64,000 nt of DNA, from positions 434,001-498,000 of the forward strand of contig WHVD01000002.1 of the NCBI GenBank assembly GCA_015178975.1, given 5' to 3'. The DNA is from Hysterangium stoloniferum (Eukaryota; Basidiomycota; Agaricomycetes; Hysterangiales; Hysterangiaceae). The notes under the pieces are model-generated. The model ran no database searches. It saw nothing but the letters and a program-made list of their open reading frames with translations, and had not been told where the DNA came from. Positions 21,640-34,034 of the stretch are shown piece by piece. The position numbers and the translations under genes are program-made. How positions within the stretch are numbered: position 1 is the stretch's first letter; the number at the start of each line of letters is the position of its first letter.

Positions 21640-22430
21640 ATGGTGCCAGCTGTACTTAACCCTGAACCTCCTAACTCTCAACCAAGGAAACCTAGAGCTC
21701 GAAAACCTCATTGGGAGCAAATATTACCAAACCAATTCACCATTGCAGCCACTCTGAGCCCCAACTCCCTATCTCTCAAGGTGGAGATCCAAACCACCAA
21801 TACTGCTGAAGTCTTTGGAGTGTCTGCCCTCCTATATTCTGGAGCAACTGGATCCTTCATCAATTCTGAGTTTGTAAAGGAGAACTGACTCACCACTCAG
21901 AAGCTTCTCCACCCTACCCCAGTGCACAATGTAGATGGAACCCTGAAAGAAATCACTGAGGTGTTGACCTGATTCTGCCCTACAAGGATCATAGTGGGCA
22001 TACTCCAATGGTAGTGACTAGTCTGGGTTTCCAAAAGCTAATCCTGGGATATACCTGGCTGAAGGAACACAACCCAGAGATTGAGTGGCCAACCAAACAG
22101 GTCAAACACAGCTGCTGCCCAGCAAAGTGTCACACCTGCCAACAGGAGGTGCAGAGGGAGACACAGGAACACAGAAGAGAGATTCACAGGGCCTGACTCT
22201 GCAGGCAAGGGCCTTGTCCATTCCTTGTAGAAGAGCTGGAAGGTCTAGAGGACTCTGAGAGTCAAAAGGAATCCATGGAGCATCAACCAGAGATCAAGGA
22301 CTCTCAACTGACCACATCCTTGTATGAACCAGGAGATCAAATCTTGTTCATTATTCCCCCCTCAATAGAAACCATTGCAGCCAGCTCCACCACTTCATGG
22401 CATCTGGAGAAGCCACCCACCACAATTTCA
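21640..22430 (+). pseudogene. Ty3-type retropepsin and pol linker fragment
   Basis: The first frame (21640-21888) ends in SALLYSGATGSFINSEFVKE, matching the retropepsin core LLDSGATGSFI of basidiomycete Ty3 elements, but the catalytic aspartate codon reads Tyr. After a stop, LILGYTWLKEHNPEIEW (22030-22085) is the usual downstream strand, and from about 22325 YEPGDQILF..ASSTTSWHLE resembles the pre-reverse-transcriptase linker. Stops at 21886 and around 21970 and 22197 show decay. No reverse transcriptase follows. Confidence 0.65.
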
Positions 22431-22439
22431 GGACAGAGG

Positions 22440-23219
22440 CCAAAATTCCAGAGTAACTTCAAAATGATTATGTACAGGCAGTGGAGGAGCACTTCTCGTC
22501 CACTGCAAGGCCCAAAATCTTCTTCTACTTCCTCAGTAGCTACTACACCTTGTGCATCCATATTCTGTACCATTTCTGCAGTGTGCACATCAGCTGCAGC
22601 TAACAACTGCTCTAACAGAGACACCTGTTCAACTGGGATAGCCTGAATATCAAAGGCATGGGGGCAGTCTTTTAGCTAGATGCTCTGGACTGCCATAACA
22701 ATAACAAGGTCCTGGCAGTCCCCGATTGCACTTAAGGGTGTCTACCTCCATGGGTACAAGGAGGCTGACATGGCTCTGCACAGGCATGGGGAAGGAATGG
22801 AGTGGAGACCCTGGAGGTGGTGCATAGACAGGGGCTGTTACTGGTGCAGGCCTACTCAGAGCAGGGATAGGATGATGCAAAGGAGGACCTGATGACACTG
22901 AAGAGCACCCTGAAGTACTGAATGCTTGGTTAGCTGCCTGATTGGCATCAAGGTGATGTGCTGCCTCAGACCAGGCCAAGAGATCTTCATTGGAGGGGTG
23001 GTCAGAGCCCAACTCAGCAATGTGGTCCTGAAGATGCTTGTCTAGGCTTCTTCTGAACTTGATGACAATCACTTGTCCCTCTGTGTTCCTCACTTCAGTA
23101 ATCAGCTCTTCAAACTGATCAGTGTAATCATCAATGGGATGGTAGCCTTGGAAGTAACCTGTTTCCTCTAATTTGGTGGAGGCAACAGCTGTCTCTGCCT
23201 TGACACTGTTAAGTGCCAT
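22440..23219 (-). pseudogene. Ty3-type gag fragment
   Basis: The minus frame from 23219 reads YDDYTDQFEEL-type capsid sequence (DDYTDQFEELITEVRNTEGQ), then PMEVDTLK and a zinc knuckle CYCYGSPEHLAKRLPPC. An AAAA run (near 22668) shifts the frame: one base fewer would read HLAKDCPHAFDIQ and continue LLEQLLAAADVH with the usual gag tail. The start codon overlaps the end of the LTR at 23219. Gag is on the opposite strand to the protease fragment next to it, so the two do not belong to one intact element. Confidence 0.7.
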
Positions 23220-23745
23220 GTCGGAACTTATTCTGGAACTATTGGAAAGCCACTGGGAAGTTGGGAACTATCGGATAGGGTCAGGATGTCGGCTTCAGCT
23301 TATGTGCTGCACCTCTACACAAACACTCAGAAGTCCTTAATTTCAAAGGTGAGACTTTCGATGGAAGATATGGATATTCAGAGTTCTGAAGAGTTCTGAA
23401 TATCAAGCATACAGAAAGATGGAAGAGGGAATAAGAAACTAAGTCAATATCAGATCTGAAGTAAAGTACAAATTTGCAGAAACTAATATGTATAAGTCTT
23501 CTTGTTATTGTACTACAAACTAAGACCACAATAAAACAGAAATGGAAGTATTCTGAAATGGGAATTCAATAAGACAAATTGGGGAGACAATATTCCAAAA
23601 TGGGAATATAATAAACAAACAAGTGAATACTTGTCAACAGAAAATTACCTAATGTGGAACAAGGGAAGAATACGGAAGATATGGTAACTATGATGTTCCG
23701 TAGTCGGAAGTCAGATATTGAAACATCCAGGAACGGGTCATAACA
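23219..23745 (-). mobile_element. Ty3-like LTR adjoining gag
   Basis: On the minus strand it runs from TGTTATGACCCGTTCC (23745) to AAGTTCCGACA (23219) and is followed at once by TGGCAC.., a position where a primer-binding site would lie, and by gag. It contains GCACATAAGCTGAAGCC at about 23292. Start and motif match the solo LTRs at 8583 and 9714, which ties those to the Ty3 class. Confidence 0.6.
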
Positions 23746-24124
23746 GACACCTTGTATTCACCTTAGCCATCACCCCACACTTGTCCTTACTTCTGCCTGC
23801 AATGTACTGTTTCTCTTTTTCTTTCTTGTTTTTTTGCTTGTCACATTACTGTCCCTGCTGTGCTGAAAGACACAGTATTGTTACTGTTGTCTTTCTCACT
23901 GGATTATATTTGTTATAACAACAAGTTCTACATGTCTTCACAACAGCCAACTATACTGGTTGTTTCATTGCTTGTAGTGTGAATGTTGTTTATGGCTTGT
24001 TTTTATTTATTTATGTATTTTATGGCTTTTGAGATGATGAATACATGGGGGAGGTACATCTTTTTTTTCTTATATTTTTATTGTTTTTTGTGATTGTGCT
24101 ACTAGTTGTACTAATGTTTGATAA
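23746..24124. other. T-rich flank without a gene
   Basis: Long T runs and a TTTATTTATTTATG patch. Ends with the TAA target site of the foldback element. Confidence 0.5.
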
Positions 24125-24790
24125 CACTGGAGGCACCCCAAGATTTTTGGAGTTGCAAAACCTTCAAAAAATCTTGCTATTTGGCCAAATTTGCTAAGCA
24201 TTCTTTGAACTGAAAAACTGTTCAAAAATCTTGAGTTTTAGTAGGTTTTTCTGAGGACAGAAATTGTATCTGAAAACCCTAAAGATGTTGATCAGGAAAT
24301 TCTAAGGAAACATTGTTGGAAATAGCCTATTTTCTGTGGATTTTCTAAATGGGGAAATTCTTAAAAAACCCTGGGTTTTGTTAGGTTTTTCCACCCAACA
24401 GAATTCTATGAAAACTGTAATAATTTGCCTAGAGAAATCAATTGAAAACCACATATTTCTGCTCAATTTTTCTGCTCAGGGAATTGGGTGAAAACTATAA
24501 TTTTTTACCAGGAAAATCTTGTGCCAAGACAATGTTTTGTTAATGTTTTGTCAAGGGGAAAACCCATAATGAAATTGACAATTTAATTATATGGGAAATC
24601 ATTGAATAATGATAGATTTCAATAAGATTTTCCTTGGCCACAAACACTATGGAAATTCAAAAAATGTGTTGGTGAAATCTTGAAGAAATTAACAATTTCA
24701 CATGAGTTTCTTAAAGGTTTTTCAAGATGAGAAACCTTGAACTGATTTTTCCTGATTGAGCATGATTCACAAATATTTAAGAGGATTGTT

Positions 24791-27096
24791 TTAGATTCAG
24801 GTAGATTCTTTTAGATTCAGATAGATTCTTTTAGATTCAGATAGATTCTTTTAGATTCAGATAGATTCAGATAGATTCTTTTAGATTCAGATAGATTCTT
24901 TTAGATTCAGATAGATTCTTTTAGATTCAGATAGATTCTTTTAGATTCAGATAGATTCTTTTAGATTCAGATAGATTCTTTTAGATTCAGATAGATTCTT
25001 TTAGATTCAGATAGATTCTTTTAGATTCAGATAGATTCTTTTAGATTCAGATAGATTCTTTTAGATTCAGATAGATTCTTTTAGATTCAGATAGATTCTT
25101 TTAGATTCAGATAGATTCTTTTAGATTCAGATAGATTATTTTAGATTCAGATAGATTCTTTTAGATTCAGATAGATTCTTTTAGATTTAGATAGATTCAG
25201 ATAGATTCAGATAGATTCTTTTAGATTCAGATAGATTCTTTTAGATTCAGATAGATTCTTTTAGATTCACATAGATTCTTTTAGATTCACATAGATTCTT
25301 TTAGATTCACATAGATTCTTTTAGATTCACATAGATTCTTTTAGATTCACATAGATTCTTTTAGATTCACATAGATTCTTTTAGATTCACATAGATTCTT
25401 TTAGATTCACATAGATTCTTTTAGATTCACATAGATTCTTTTAGATTCACATAGATTCTTTTAGATTCACATAGATTCTTTTAGATTCACATAGATTCAG
25501 ATAGATTCAGATAGATTCAGATAGATTCTTTGAGATTCAGATAGATTCAGATAGATTCTTTTGGATTCAGATAGATTCTTTTAGGTTCAGATAGATTCTT
25601 TTAGATTGAATAGATGCAGATAGATTATTTTAGATTCAGGTAGATTCTTGTAGATTCAGATAGATTCTTTTAGATTCACATAGATTCTTTTAGATTCAGG
25701 GAGATTCTTTTAGATTCACATAGATTCAGATAGACTCTTTGAGATTTTTTTAGATTCAGATAGATTATTTTAGATTGAGGTAGATTCTTGTAGATTCAGG
25801 TAGATTCTTTTAGATTCACATAGATTCTTTTAGATTCAGATAGATTCTTTTGGATTCACATAGATTCTTTTAGGTTCAGATAGATTCTTTTAGATTCACA
25901 TAGATTCTTGTAGATTCAGGGAGATTCTTTTAGATTCAGATAGATTCTTTTAGATTCAGATAGATTCTTTTAGATTCAGATAGATTCTTTTAGATTCAGA
26001 TAGATTCTTTTAGATTCAGATAGATTATTTTAGATTCACATAGATTCTTTTAGATTCAGATAGATTCTTTTGGATTCAGATAGATTCTTTTAGATTCTTT
26101 TAGATTCTTTTAGATTCTTTTAGATTCTTTTAGATTCTTTTAGATTCTTTTAGATTCTTTTAGATTCTTTTAGATTCTTTTAGATTCTTTTAGATTCTTT
26201 TAGATTCTTTTAGATTCTTTTAGATTCTTTTAGATTCTTTTAGATTCTTTTAGATTCTTTTAGATTCTTTTAGATTCTTTAGATTCTTTTAGATTCAGGT
26301 AGATTCTTTTAGATTCAGGTAGATTCTTGTAGATTCAGGTAGATTCTTTTAGATTCAGATAGATTCTTTTAGATTCAGATAGATTCTTTTAGATTGACAT
26401 AGATTCAGATAGATTCTTTTAGATTGACATAGATGCAGATAGATTATTTTAGATTCAGGTAGATCCTTGTAGATTCAGATAGATTCTTTTAGATTCAGAT
26501 AGATTCTTTTAGATTCACATAGATTCAGATAGATTCTTTTAGATTCTTTTAGATTCTTTTAGATTCTTTTAGATTCTTTTAGATTCTTTTAGATTCTTTT
26601 AGATTCTTTTAGATTCTTTTAGATTCTTTTAGATTCTTTTAGATTCTTTTAGATTCTTTTAGATTCTTTTAGATTCTTTTAGATTCAGGTAGATTCTTGT
26701 AGATTCAGGTAGATTCTTTTAGATTCAGATAGATTATTTTAGATTCACATAGATTCTTTTAGATTCAGATAGATTCTTTTGGATTCAGATAGATTCTTTT
26801 AGGTTCAGATAGATTCTTTTAGATTCACATAGATTCTTGTAGATTCAGGGAGATTCTTTTAGATTCAGATAGATTCTTTTAAATTCAGATAGATTCTTTT
26901 GGATTCAGATAGATTCTTTTAGATTCACATAGATTCAGAAAGATTATTTTAGATTCAGGTAGATTCTCTTAGATTCAGATAAATTCTTTGAGATTCAGAT
27001 AGATTCTTTTAGATTCAGGTAGATTCTTTTAGATTCACATAGATTCAGATAGATTGTTTGAGATTCAGATAGATTCTTTTAGATTCTTTTAGATTC
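24791..27096 (+). repeat. Decamer/20-mer satellite, left arm
   Basis: Dominant unit TAGATTCAGATAGATTCTTT, with TAGATTCACA variants (25260-25500) and pure TAGATTCTTT decamer blocks at about 26085-26285 and 26530-26690. The 10-bp register is kept through nearly the whole 2.3 kb, close to one DNA helical turn. Confidence 0.95.
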
Positions 27097-27109
27097 ACCC
27101 TAAACCATA

Positions 27110-28893
27110 AAAGAATCTATGTGAATCTAAAAGAGTCTATGTGAATCTAAGAGAATCTATGTATCTGAATCTATGTGAATCTATGTATCTGAATCTATGT
27201 GAATCTATGTGAATCTATGTGAATCTATGTGAATCTATGTGAATCTATGTGAATCTATGTGAATCTATGTGAATCTATGTGAATCTATGTGAATCTATGT
27301 GAATCTATGTGAATCTCAAACAATCTATCTGAATCTAAAAGGATCTTTGTGAATCTATCTGAATCTAAAAGAATCTATCTGAATCTAAAAGAATCTACCT
27401 GAATCTAAAAGAATCTACCTGAATCTAAAAGAATCTATCTGAATCTATCTGAATCTAAAATAATCTATCTGAATGTAAAAGAATCTCTCTGAATCTACAA
27501 GAATCTACCTGAATCTAAAATAATCTATCTGCATCTATGTGAATCTAAAAGAATCTATCTGAATCTATGTGAATCTACAAGAATCTACCTGAATCTAAAA
27601 GAATCTAAAAGAATCTAAAAGAATCTAAAAGAATCTAAAAGAATCTAAAAGAATCTAAAAAAATCTAAAAGAATCTAAAAGAATCTAAAAGAATCTAAAA
27701 GAATCTATCTGAATCTATGTGAATCTAAAAGAATCTATGTGAATCTAAAAAAATCTATCTGAATCTACAAGGATCTACCTGAATCTAAAATAATCTATCT
27801 GCATCTATGTCAATCTAAAAGAATCTATCTGAATCTATGTCAATCTAAAAGAATCTATCTGAATCTATCTGAATCTATCTGAATCTAAAAGAATCTATCT
27901 GAATCTATCTGAATCTATCTGAATCTAAAAGAATCTAAAAGAATCTATCTGAATCTAAAAGAATCCATCTATGTCAATCTAAAAGAATCTATCTGAATCT
28001 ATCTGAATCTAAAAGAATCTATCTGAATCTAAAAGAATCTCCCTGAATCTACAAGAATCTACCTGAATCTAAAATAATCTATCTGCATCTATGTCAATTT
28101 AAAAGAATCTATCTGAATCTATGTCAATCTAAAAGAATCTATGTCAATCTAAAAGAATCTATCTGAATCTAAAAGAATCTATCTGAATCTAAAAGAATCT
28201 ATCTGAATCTAAAAGAATCCATCTATGTCAATCTAAAAGAATCTATCTGAATCTATGTCAATCTAAAAGAATCTATCTGAATCTATCTGAATCTAAAAGA
28301 ATCTATCTGAATCTAAAAGAATCTATCTGAATCTAAAAGAATCTATCTGAATCTAAAAGAATCTATCTGAATCTAAAAGCATCTATCTGAATCTAAAAGA
28401 ATCTATCTGAATCCAAAAGAATCTATCTGAATCTAAAAGAATCTATGTGAATCTAAAATAATCTATCTGAATCTAAAAGAATCTACCTGAATCTAAAAGA
28501 ATCTACCTGAATCTAAAAGAATCTAAAAGAATCTAAAAGAATCTATCTGAATCTATGTGAATCTAAAAGAATCTATCTGAATCTAAAAGAATCTATCTGA
28601 ATCTAAAAGAATCTAAAAGAATCTAAAAGAATCTATCTGAATCTAAAAGAATCTATCTGAATCTAAAAGCATCTATCTGAATCTAAAAGCATCTATCTGA
28701 ATCTAAAAGAATCTATCTGAATCTAAAAGCATCTATCTGAATCTAAAAGAATCTATCTGAATCTAAAAGAATCTATCTGAATCTAAAAGAATCTATCTGA
28801 ATCTAAAAGAATCTATCTGAATCTAAAAGAATCTACCTGAATCTAAGAGAATCTATCTGAATCTAAAAGAATCTACCTGAATCTAAAACAATC
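27110..28893 (-). repeat. Decamer/20-mer satellite, right arm (inverted)
   Basis: Reverse complement of the left array (GAATCTAAAAGAATCTATCT), about 1.8 kb. It has its own sub-blocks, such as GAATCTATGT repeats at 27190-27310 and AAAAGAATCT at 27595-27700. Block order and lengths do not mirror the left arm, so the arrays have changed since the inversion. Confidence 0.95.
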
Positions 28894-29583
28894 CTCTTAA
28901 ATATTTGTAAATCCCACTGTACTATTCCAAACAATTGTGAATCATGCTCAATCAGGAAAAATCAGTTCACAGTTTCTCATCTTGAAAAACCTTTAAGACA
29001 CTCATGCGAAAATGTTAATTTCTTCAAGATTTCACCAACACATTTTTTGAATTTCCATAATGTTTGTGGCCAAGGAAAATCTTATTAAAATCTATAATTA
29101 TTCAATGATTTCCCATATAATTAAATTGTCAATTTCATTATGGGTTTTCCCCTTGACAAAACATTAACAAAACATTGTCTTGGCACAAGATTTTCCTGGT
29201 AAAAAATTATAGTTTTCACCCAATTCCCTGAGCAGAAAAATTGAGTAGAAATATGTGGTTTTCAATTGATTTCTCTAGGCAAATTATTACAGTTTTCATA
29301 GAATTCTGTTGGGTGGCAAAACCCTAACAAAACCCAGGGTTTTTTAAGAATTTTCCTACTTAGAAAATCCACAGAAAATAGGCTATTTCCAACAATGTTT
29401 CCTTAGAAATTCCTGATCAACATTTTTAGGGTTTTCAGATACAATTTTTGTCCTCAGAAAAACCTACTAAAACTCAAGATTTTCGAACAGTTTTTCAGTT
29501 CAAAGAATGCTTAGCAAATTTGGCCAAATAGCAAGATTTTCTGAAGGTTTTGCAACTCCAAAAATCTTGGGGTGCCTCCAGTG

Positions 29584-29716
29584 TAATAATAATAATCACT
29601 TTCACATCACAATTGTATTTAAATTTTTTAAATTCATTTTTCTAAATGACTATTTATTATAAATATTATAAACACAGTTAGACCAACTCCTGGAGGCTCC
29701 AGAGCACATGCTCATT
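29584..29716. other. AT-rich flank of the foldback element
   Basis: Begins with the TAA duplication and TAATAATAATAAT. No feature seen. Confidence 0.4.
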
Positions 29717-29938
29717 TTACTGATGTAGGAAGTTCGGAGTTATTTTCTCCAGGCCACGATGGCAATCGCTGAGTTGTATGTAGGCTATCAGCAACGCAAC
29801 GAATTTCATTAGGTTCTCCACGTAAAGGAATGGAGTCGACTTGGCAGTCGCGGAACGGTCATAGTACAAAGGTTTAATGGAAAAGTCTGCGACCACAGCA
29901 TCAAAGACATAGTTATGCAGGTTCCCATGAAAAAACAT
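29717..29938 (-). pseudogene. Possible FunK1 (fungal-type kinase) fragment
   Basis: The 73-residue minus frame has FDAVVADFSIKPLYYDRSAT followed by AKSTPFLYVENLMKFVALLI. It resembles the FunK1 segment with a tyrosine-rich strand, YDRSG, PFxF and a helical FVxLLxA. No catalytic loop is present. The frame stops close to the foldback element, which may have replaced the rest. Confidence 0.35.
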
Positions 29939-31027
29939 CTTTAGAGAATAACTGGCAGATTGAAAATACGGGTCTTCCGCTGGTCCCTCGGCTCTGGTTT
30001 TTTTTTTTCGGTTTGGTCCGTATTACCGAAGAAAAACATTTCTTTGAAACTGAGGCACTCAGTGTTAAATTATCTGAGATTTGCTTTGTGTCTATTGCTG
30101 TCGCGTTTCTAGGACTACGCCTCGATGGGTCTTGCGATTCAGTTTTAACACGTGCCTCGCTGGTTTGAGGTTTTTAAGATGGTTTCGGTGCAGCTGCATT
30201 GTGGTTTTAGACAAGTGATGATTGTCGTGGTCAAAAGACACTTACCCACCGCCCCAGTGCTTCTTGGGGTCCCCCGTATCTTTTCAATTTAAGTTTGAAC
30301 TCCCAGAAGTCCGAAGGTTCCAATGGATTACATCTTCCCCGCTAGGCTCAGCCTTCGACAGGTTATCCTCATCATCACGGGTTCCGAGGCTCAATGCCTC
30401 ACGAAAAATGAAAAAAATCTCTGGCTTTCGTCTTGCATACGAATCCCAGAGAAATGAACAATCGTCTTGGAAGAATGATAGCTTGGAGCATCTGGCACGA
30501 TGCGATGATATATGGTCGAGCTTGATATTCCACATGTTTCACGAACTTATCGAACTCGATTTGGGCGGTGTATCATCGGTGAGATACCCATAGTAGTGAA
30601 CCCGGTCAGTCTGAGTGTCGTAAGATCCGTGAGTTTCCCGCTCCTTGACTAAGGGGGGTGTTTTAAAAAGTAGAATCCAAGGCCTCGGCAGAAGGTGGAT
30701 TTTTAGACGAGGTCACTGGTGTCGGTGAATTCGATTTTGTTCAGAATTTTTTCTATGCTGTCATGAAAGAAAAAAATCACTGGCCACAAGCTTCGCCATC
30801 CCCTAACATTCTAAGCGACGCGGTGCGGCCATTTCTAAAAGCATCCGTAATCCACCCGGTGCTTTAACTAGTAAAACCCAGTTCAGGAACAAAAACCGAC
30901 TAATAGATTTTAAGAATTTCAATCAACCCAACCGCCATGAAACAATACAAGAAAGCAATATATCAGTGCGAACAGTCTATTAATGCAACCAACCCAGGGC
31001 TGGAATGAGTTCGTTCAGATGAGTGTC
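29939..31027. other. No recognisable gene
   Basis: Contains a 123-residue + frame (30222-30593) with no motif I recognise, and a coding-looking stretch near 30720-30860 (EFDFVQNFFYAVMKE) without start or end. Neither is supported as a gene. Confidence 0.35.
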
Positions 31028-32666
31028 TTAAACAAAATTTATCCGTAAACTCAAGTTGAATGGTAGAGATCTAGCGGTGACGGAAATCTCAGCCCCATTT
31101 GGCACCAAGTCACTAAGCTTCTTCTCTAAATTGGGCCGCGTTTCCTCCTCAAGTTGCGGTGGCGATTGATAATAAAGGGCGTTTTTCGTTGGTGGAATAG
31201 GATTCGGAGTGGAAAGTGACGGTTTTTTCACTTGTCTGATAAATCACAGATCAGAAGTGTTTGACGAGCCAGAGAAAAAAAGACATACAGCTCCTGTCGT
31301 TCCGCTAATGATTCAATGAACTGTTCCAGGGTCCATTCCCTTTTGACGTCTATATCGCGCGATTCGCCTCCGCATACCGGACAATCAGGCCGCTTTTCGT
31401 GTTGAAATGTATAAGAATATACACCATCTGTGCCGATTAACATAAAGTAGTTGTCCAAGTACGGAGCTGAGGTCGTAGCAATCTTGAATGCCTCGTTGCA
31501 GCAAGAAGCGGCAATTATCGCATTTGTGGAAGCTATGGCAGGAATGATATTTTTAACGACGCCTTGGGTAAGAGACCATGTTACTCCTTCGATGTTAAAT
31601 TCTTTGGCGCGAGCAACAGCGATGCTGTAGAGCCAGCTGATATGTTCGGGGTTGTCTGTGTCCATTTTCTGGTCTGGTAAATCATTAGCTCAACTCACTG
31701 ATTATAAAAAGATGGATACACTTTTGTGTACCCGTGGCCATTCTAATACCGATGCCCATTCTATACAATGCTCTGGGAGACGAGGAGTGTTTGCAATGGT
31801 ACAAATAGGAAAAGCGGTAGGCTTGTTTAGCATATCAAGAGAGCACTCGTAACACGAGGTCACATGTGGTAAAATGACTCGAGCTTGGCCCTTGAAACCT
31901 AGGGGGTGAGATGAAGTCTAACTGTCGTAATATCAAGAACACATCTCTTCTCTACCTTCTGTTCCGCCATCAATAAGAGGTTTCATAGATTCCTGATCAT
32001 CCTCATCGAACATTTCGTGCAGCGTTGCGTTAATCCATCTCCGGGCTTCGACAGAATCAAGACCACAGATAATAATGTTAAATTGCATGTAATAGGCGTG
32101 ATCCTTATCCTGGATTTTCCCGTGGTACCTAAACGCAGTGAAATAGTCTAAGCTCTGCGTTACATATTCAGGCTAGCTTAATAGCACTCACGGGGTGACC
32201 TTGACTCCCGCAACTCGTTTCATAACGAACTCGGCTGCCACAATCGCCTTCGGTCTCCCGACATCAGCAGGTCTGCAAATAGAAAGACAACTTCCCCAAA
32301 AACGACAAACAAAAAAAAAATCTGAACTAACCGAAAAAGGAACTGACGATTCAGATTACTGATGTCGATGGTGTCCATGTCGATCACGTGAATATCCTTG
32401 AAACCCGAAAGTGCGAGATTGCTGAGGATCTCACAACCTAAGCCTCCAGCCCCAATGCATAATATTTTGCATTCTTTCCTAAGGAAATTCTTTACCTATA
32501 AAGTAAAAAAGTCAACAAGTATGTGGGCGTGACGAACAGAACCTCCTACAATGTCTCCTGCTGCGAACTGAGGATCTGTGCGTGGACCAGGCTTGTCTAG
32601 TATTTGGTCAACGTGGTGATACCTCCCAGGCCAATCTTCCGCCGCTATATTTGAGTCTCCATTCAT
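31028..32666 (-). CDS. UBA3: NEDD8-activating enzyme E1 catalytic subunit UBA3
   Basis: Seven exons on the minus strand: 32666-32550, 32495-32332, 32272-32192, 32128-31956, 31898-31722, 31673-31289 and 31235-31028. They join to 1305 nt, 434 residues, with frame kept throughout. The adenylation fold shows [35 protein letters not shown] and RPKA near the N terminus. The zinc ligands are CYEC and CPVC, and the catalytic cysteine lies in [20 protein letters not shown]. The C-terminal ubiquitin-fold part ([12 protein letters not shown]) is present. With an NAE1/ULA1 partner it adenylates NEDD8 and passes it to UBC12, which activates cullin-RING ligases. Length is close to the human protein. It looks intact; the donor at 31721 was chosen by frame. 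Confidence 0.95.
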
Positions 32667-34030
32667 ATCTAGCGATCTGCGGATGATGGCGGCAGAAATG
32701 CTGCAAATGCGACAGGCGCCAAGTAACAGTCACATCACAGCTAGATTTCCCAATCTAGAAATAGAAGTCTTCTCCCAGGTGTAATAATCTCGGATATGAC
32801 AAATATAAATTTTTGTAGGCTTTTTCAACTCAATTATCACAGAGGTATACAGCGTATACGGCGAAATTGGATGTGATAAGGGATCACAAAATCATTGAGA
32901 AGGGAATTAGTTAGGGCGAGGAAGAAAAGATTTTGTAGCGAAACTTCGTTCGATATGATGGGTCTAATAATTCAGGAGGAAAGCTTAGGGACCACATGGG
33001 GGTATATCGCCGGTGCGTGGTGGAGACAGGAAAGAAATAAAAATCGAAAGTCATCATTAGGTACTGTAACGAAGGACCTATCCTAGCCCTAAATTCACCC
33101 AGGGATAAGTGCAGGTGTCATTGGGTCACTGAAGATGGTTCAGTTCAAGATTCCACATAAGCTTATCACGATGATTTCCGTATTACTACTCTTCAGATCA
33201 AAAGCATCTGATAAATAATATTATGCCATTGTATAAGCTCTGCGGTAAAAAACAAACAATGAGCTTGTATGAAGTACCATTTTTTGTAAAGCTGAAAACC
33301 GTCTTTATTGCCTAAACTTTCGGGTTCTTGATACAAAGTAGAGGAGAAAGCCACCTGTTTTCTTTCTTCAGTGACATTATTTTAATATAATTGTTCTCAC
33401 GAAATTGCAGACTCGTTATCAAGCCACGATCAAGTTTTTTACAATGGCTCCTGTACACTGATAGTTTCTAGATCCTGCAAAGATGTTTAAAGTTGTTGTG
33501 AGTCCTGACACAAAGTTATGACTGTGGAAGACTGATAATATCCCTCTCCTGCCCATGATGCCTCGCTCACCTGGTAGCCAAGAGGTGGTTTGGCATGCTT
33601 TATGAATAAATATTACGAGGTTGATGTTGCAAGTTTCCGGAACTATGAAACGAACAAAGTATCAAGTCTTCCTACCGTAAATTCTGTCAACTTTCTCTCT
33701 CAAACTCGACACGATAAATAACCAATATAGACTATTTAGACCCACGCCATGTTGGACTTTGGCATCTCCGATTGAACTTCATAACGGGATGTGAGGGGAC
33801 GGGCCTCAAGTAAATATTTGTGGTAATTTTGGCTAAACTGGGGTGCGGAGCAAGTTGATCATAAATGGATATAATATGCATATTTTGTATTTGTCTTCTT
33901 TTTTCTTAATCCGAAACTTCACGCAGCCCACGTGTATACCAATCTGACCACGGACTCTTGGAGAATAATATGCCCTAAGATTCCAGAGGAACCAAGATCA
34001 TCCAGACATCCCTAGAAGGAGATGCATAGA
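32667..34030. other. Upstream region of UBA3 and non-coding DNA
   Basis: A splice-like ATTTGCAG precedes the UBA3 start by about 35 bases, so a 5'-UTR intron is possible. No further gene is seen. Confidence 0.35.
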
Positions 34031-34034
34031 ATCT

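Larger units (their letters stand above)
24125..29583. mobile_element. Giant foldback DNA element, CACTG termini, TAA duplication
   Basis: The 5459-bp element begins CACTGGAGGCACCCCAAG and ends with its exact reverse complement, flanked by TAA (24122-24124 and 29584-29586). The outer arms (24125-24790 and 28894-29583) are inverted copies with only scattered differences and one insertion of about 30 bp in the right arm (near 28907-28937). Inside the arms lie satellite arrays, one in each orientation, that meet at about 27100. No open frame codes for a transposase. CACT(A/G) ends and a 3-bp duplication are the signature of EnSpm/CACTA elements, so a non-autonomous CACTA-like element is the best guess. 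PIF/Harbinger also makes TWA duplications but usually has different termini. Confidence 0.85.

Noticed and set aside
21640-23219. An intact retrotransposon
   Set aside because: Gag and protease are on opposite strands, the protease aspartate is Tyr and no reverse transcriptase is present.
27098-27106. CCCTAAACC at the centre of the foldback element, telomere-like
   Set aside because: A single nonamer, not tandem; it is just the junction between the two satellite halves.
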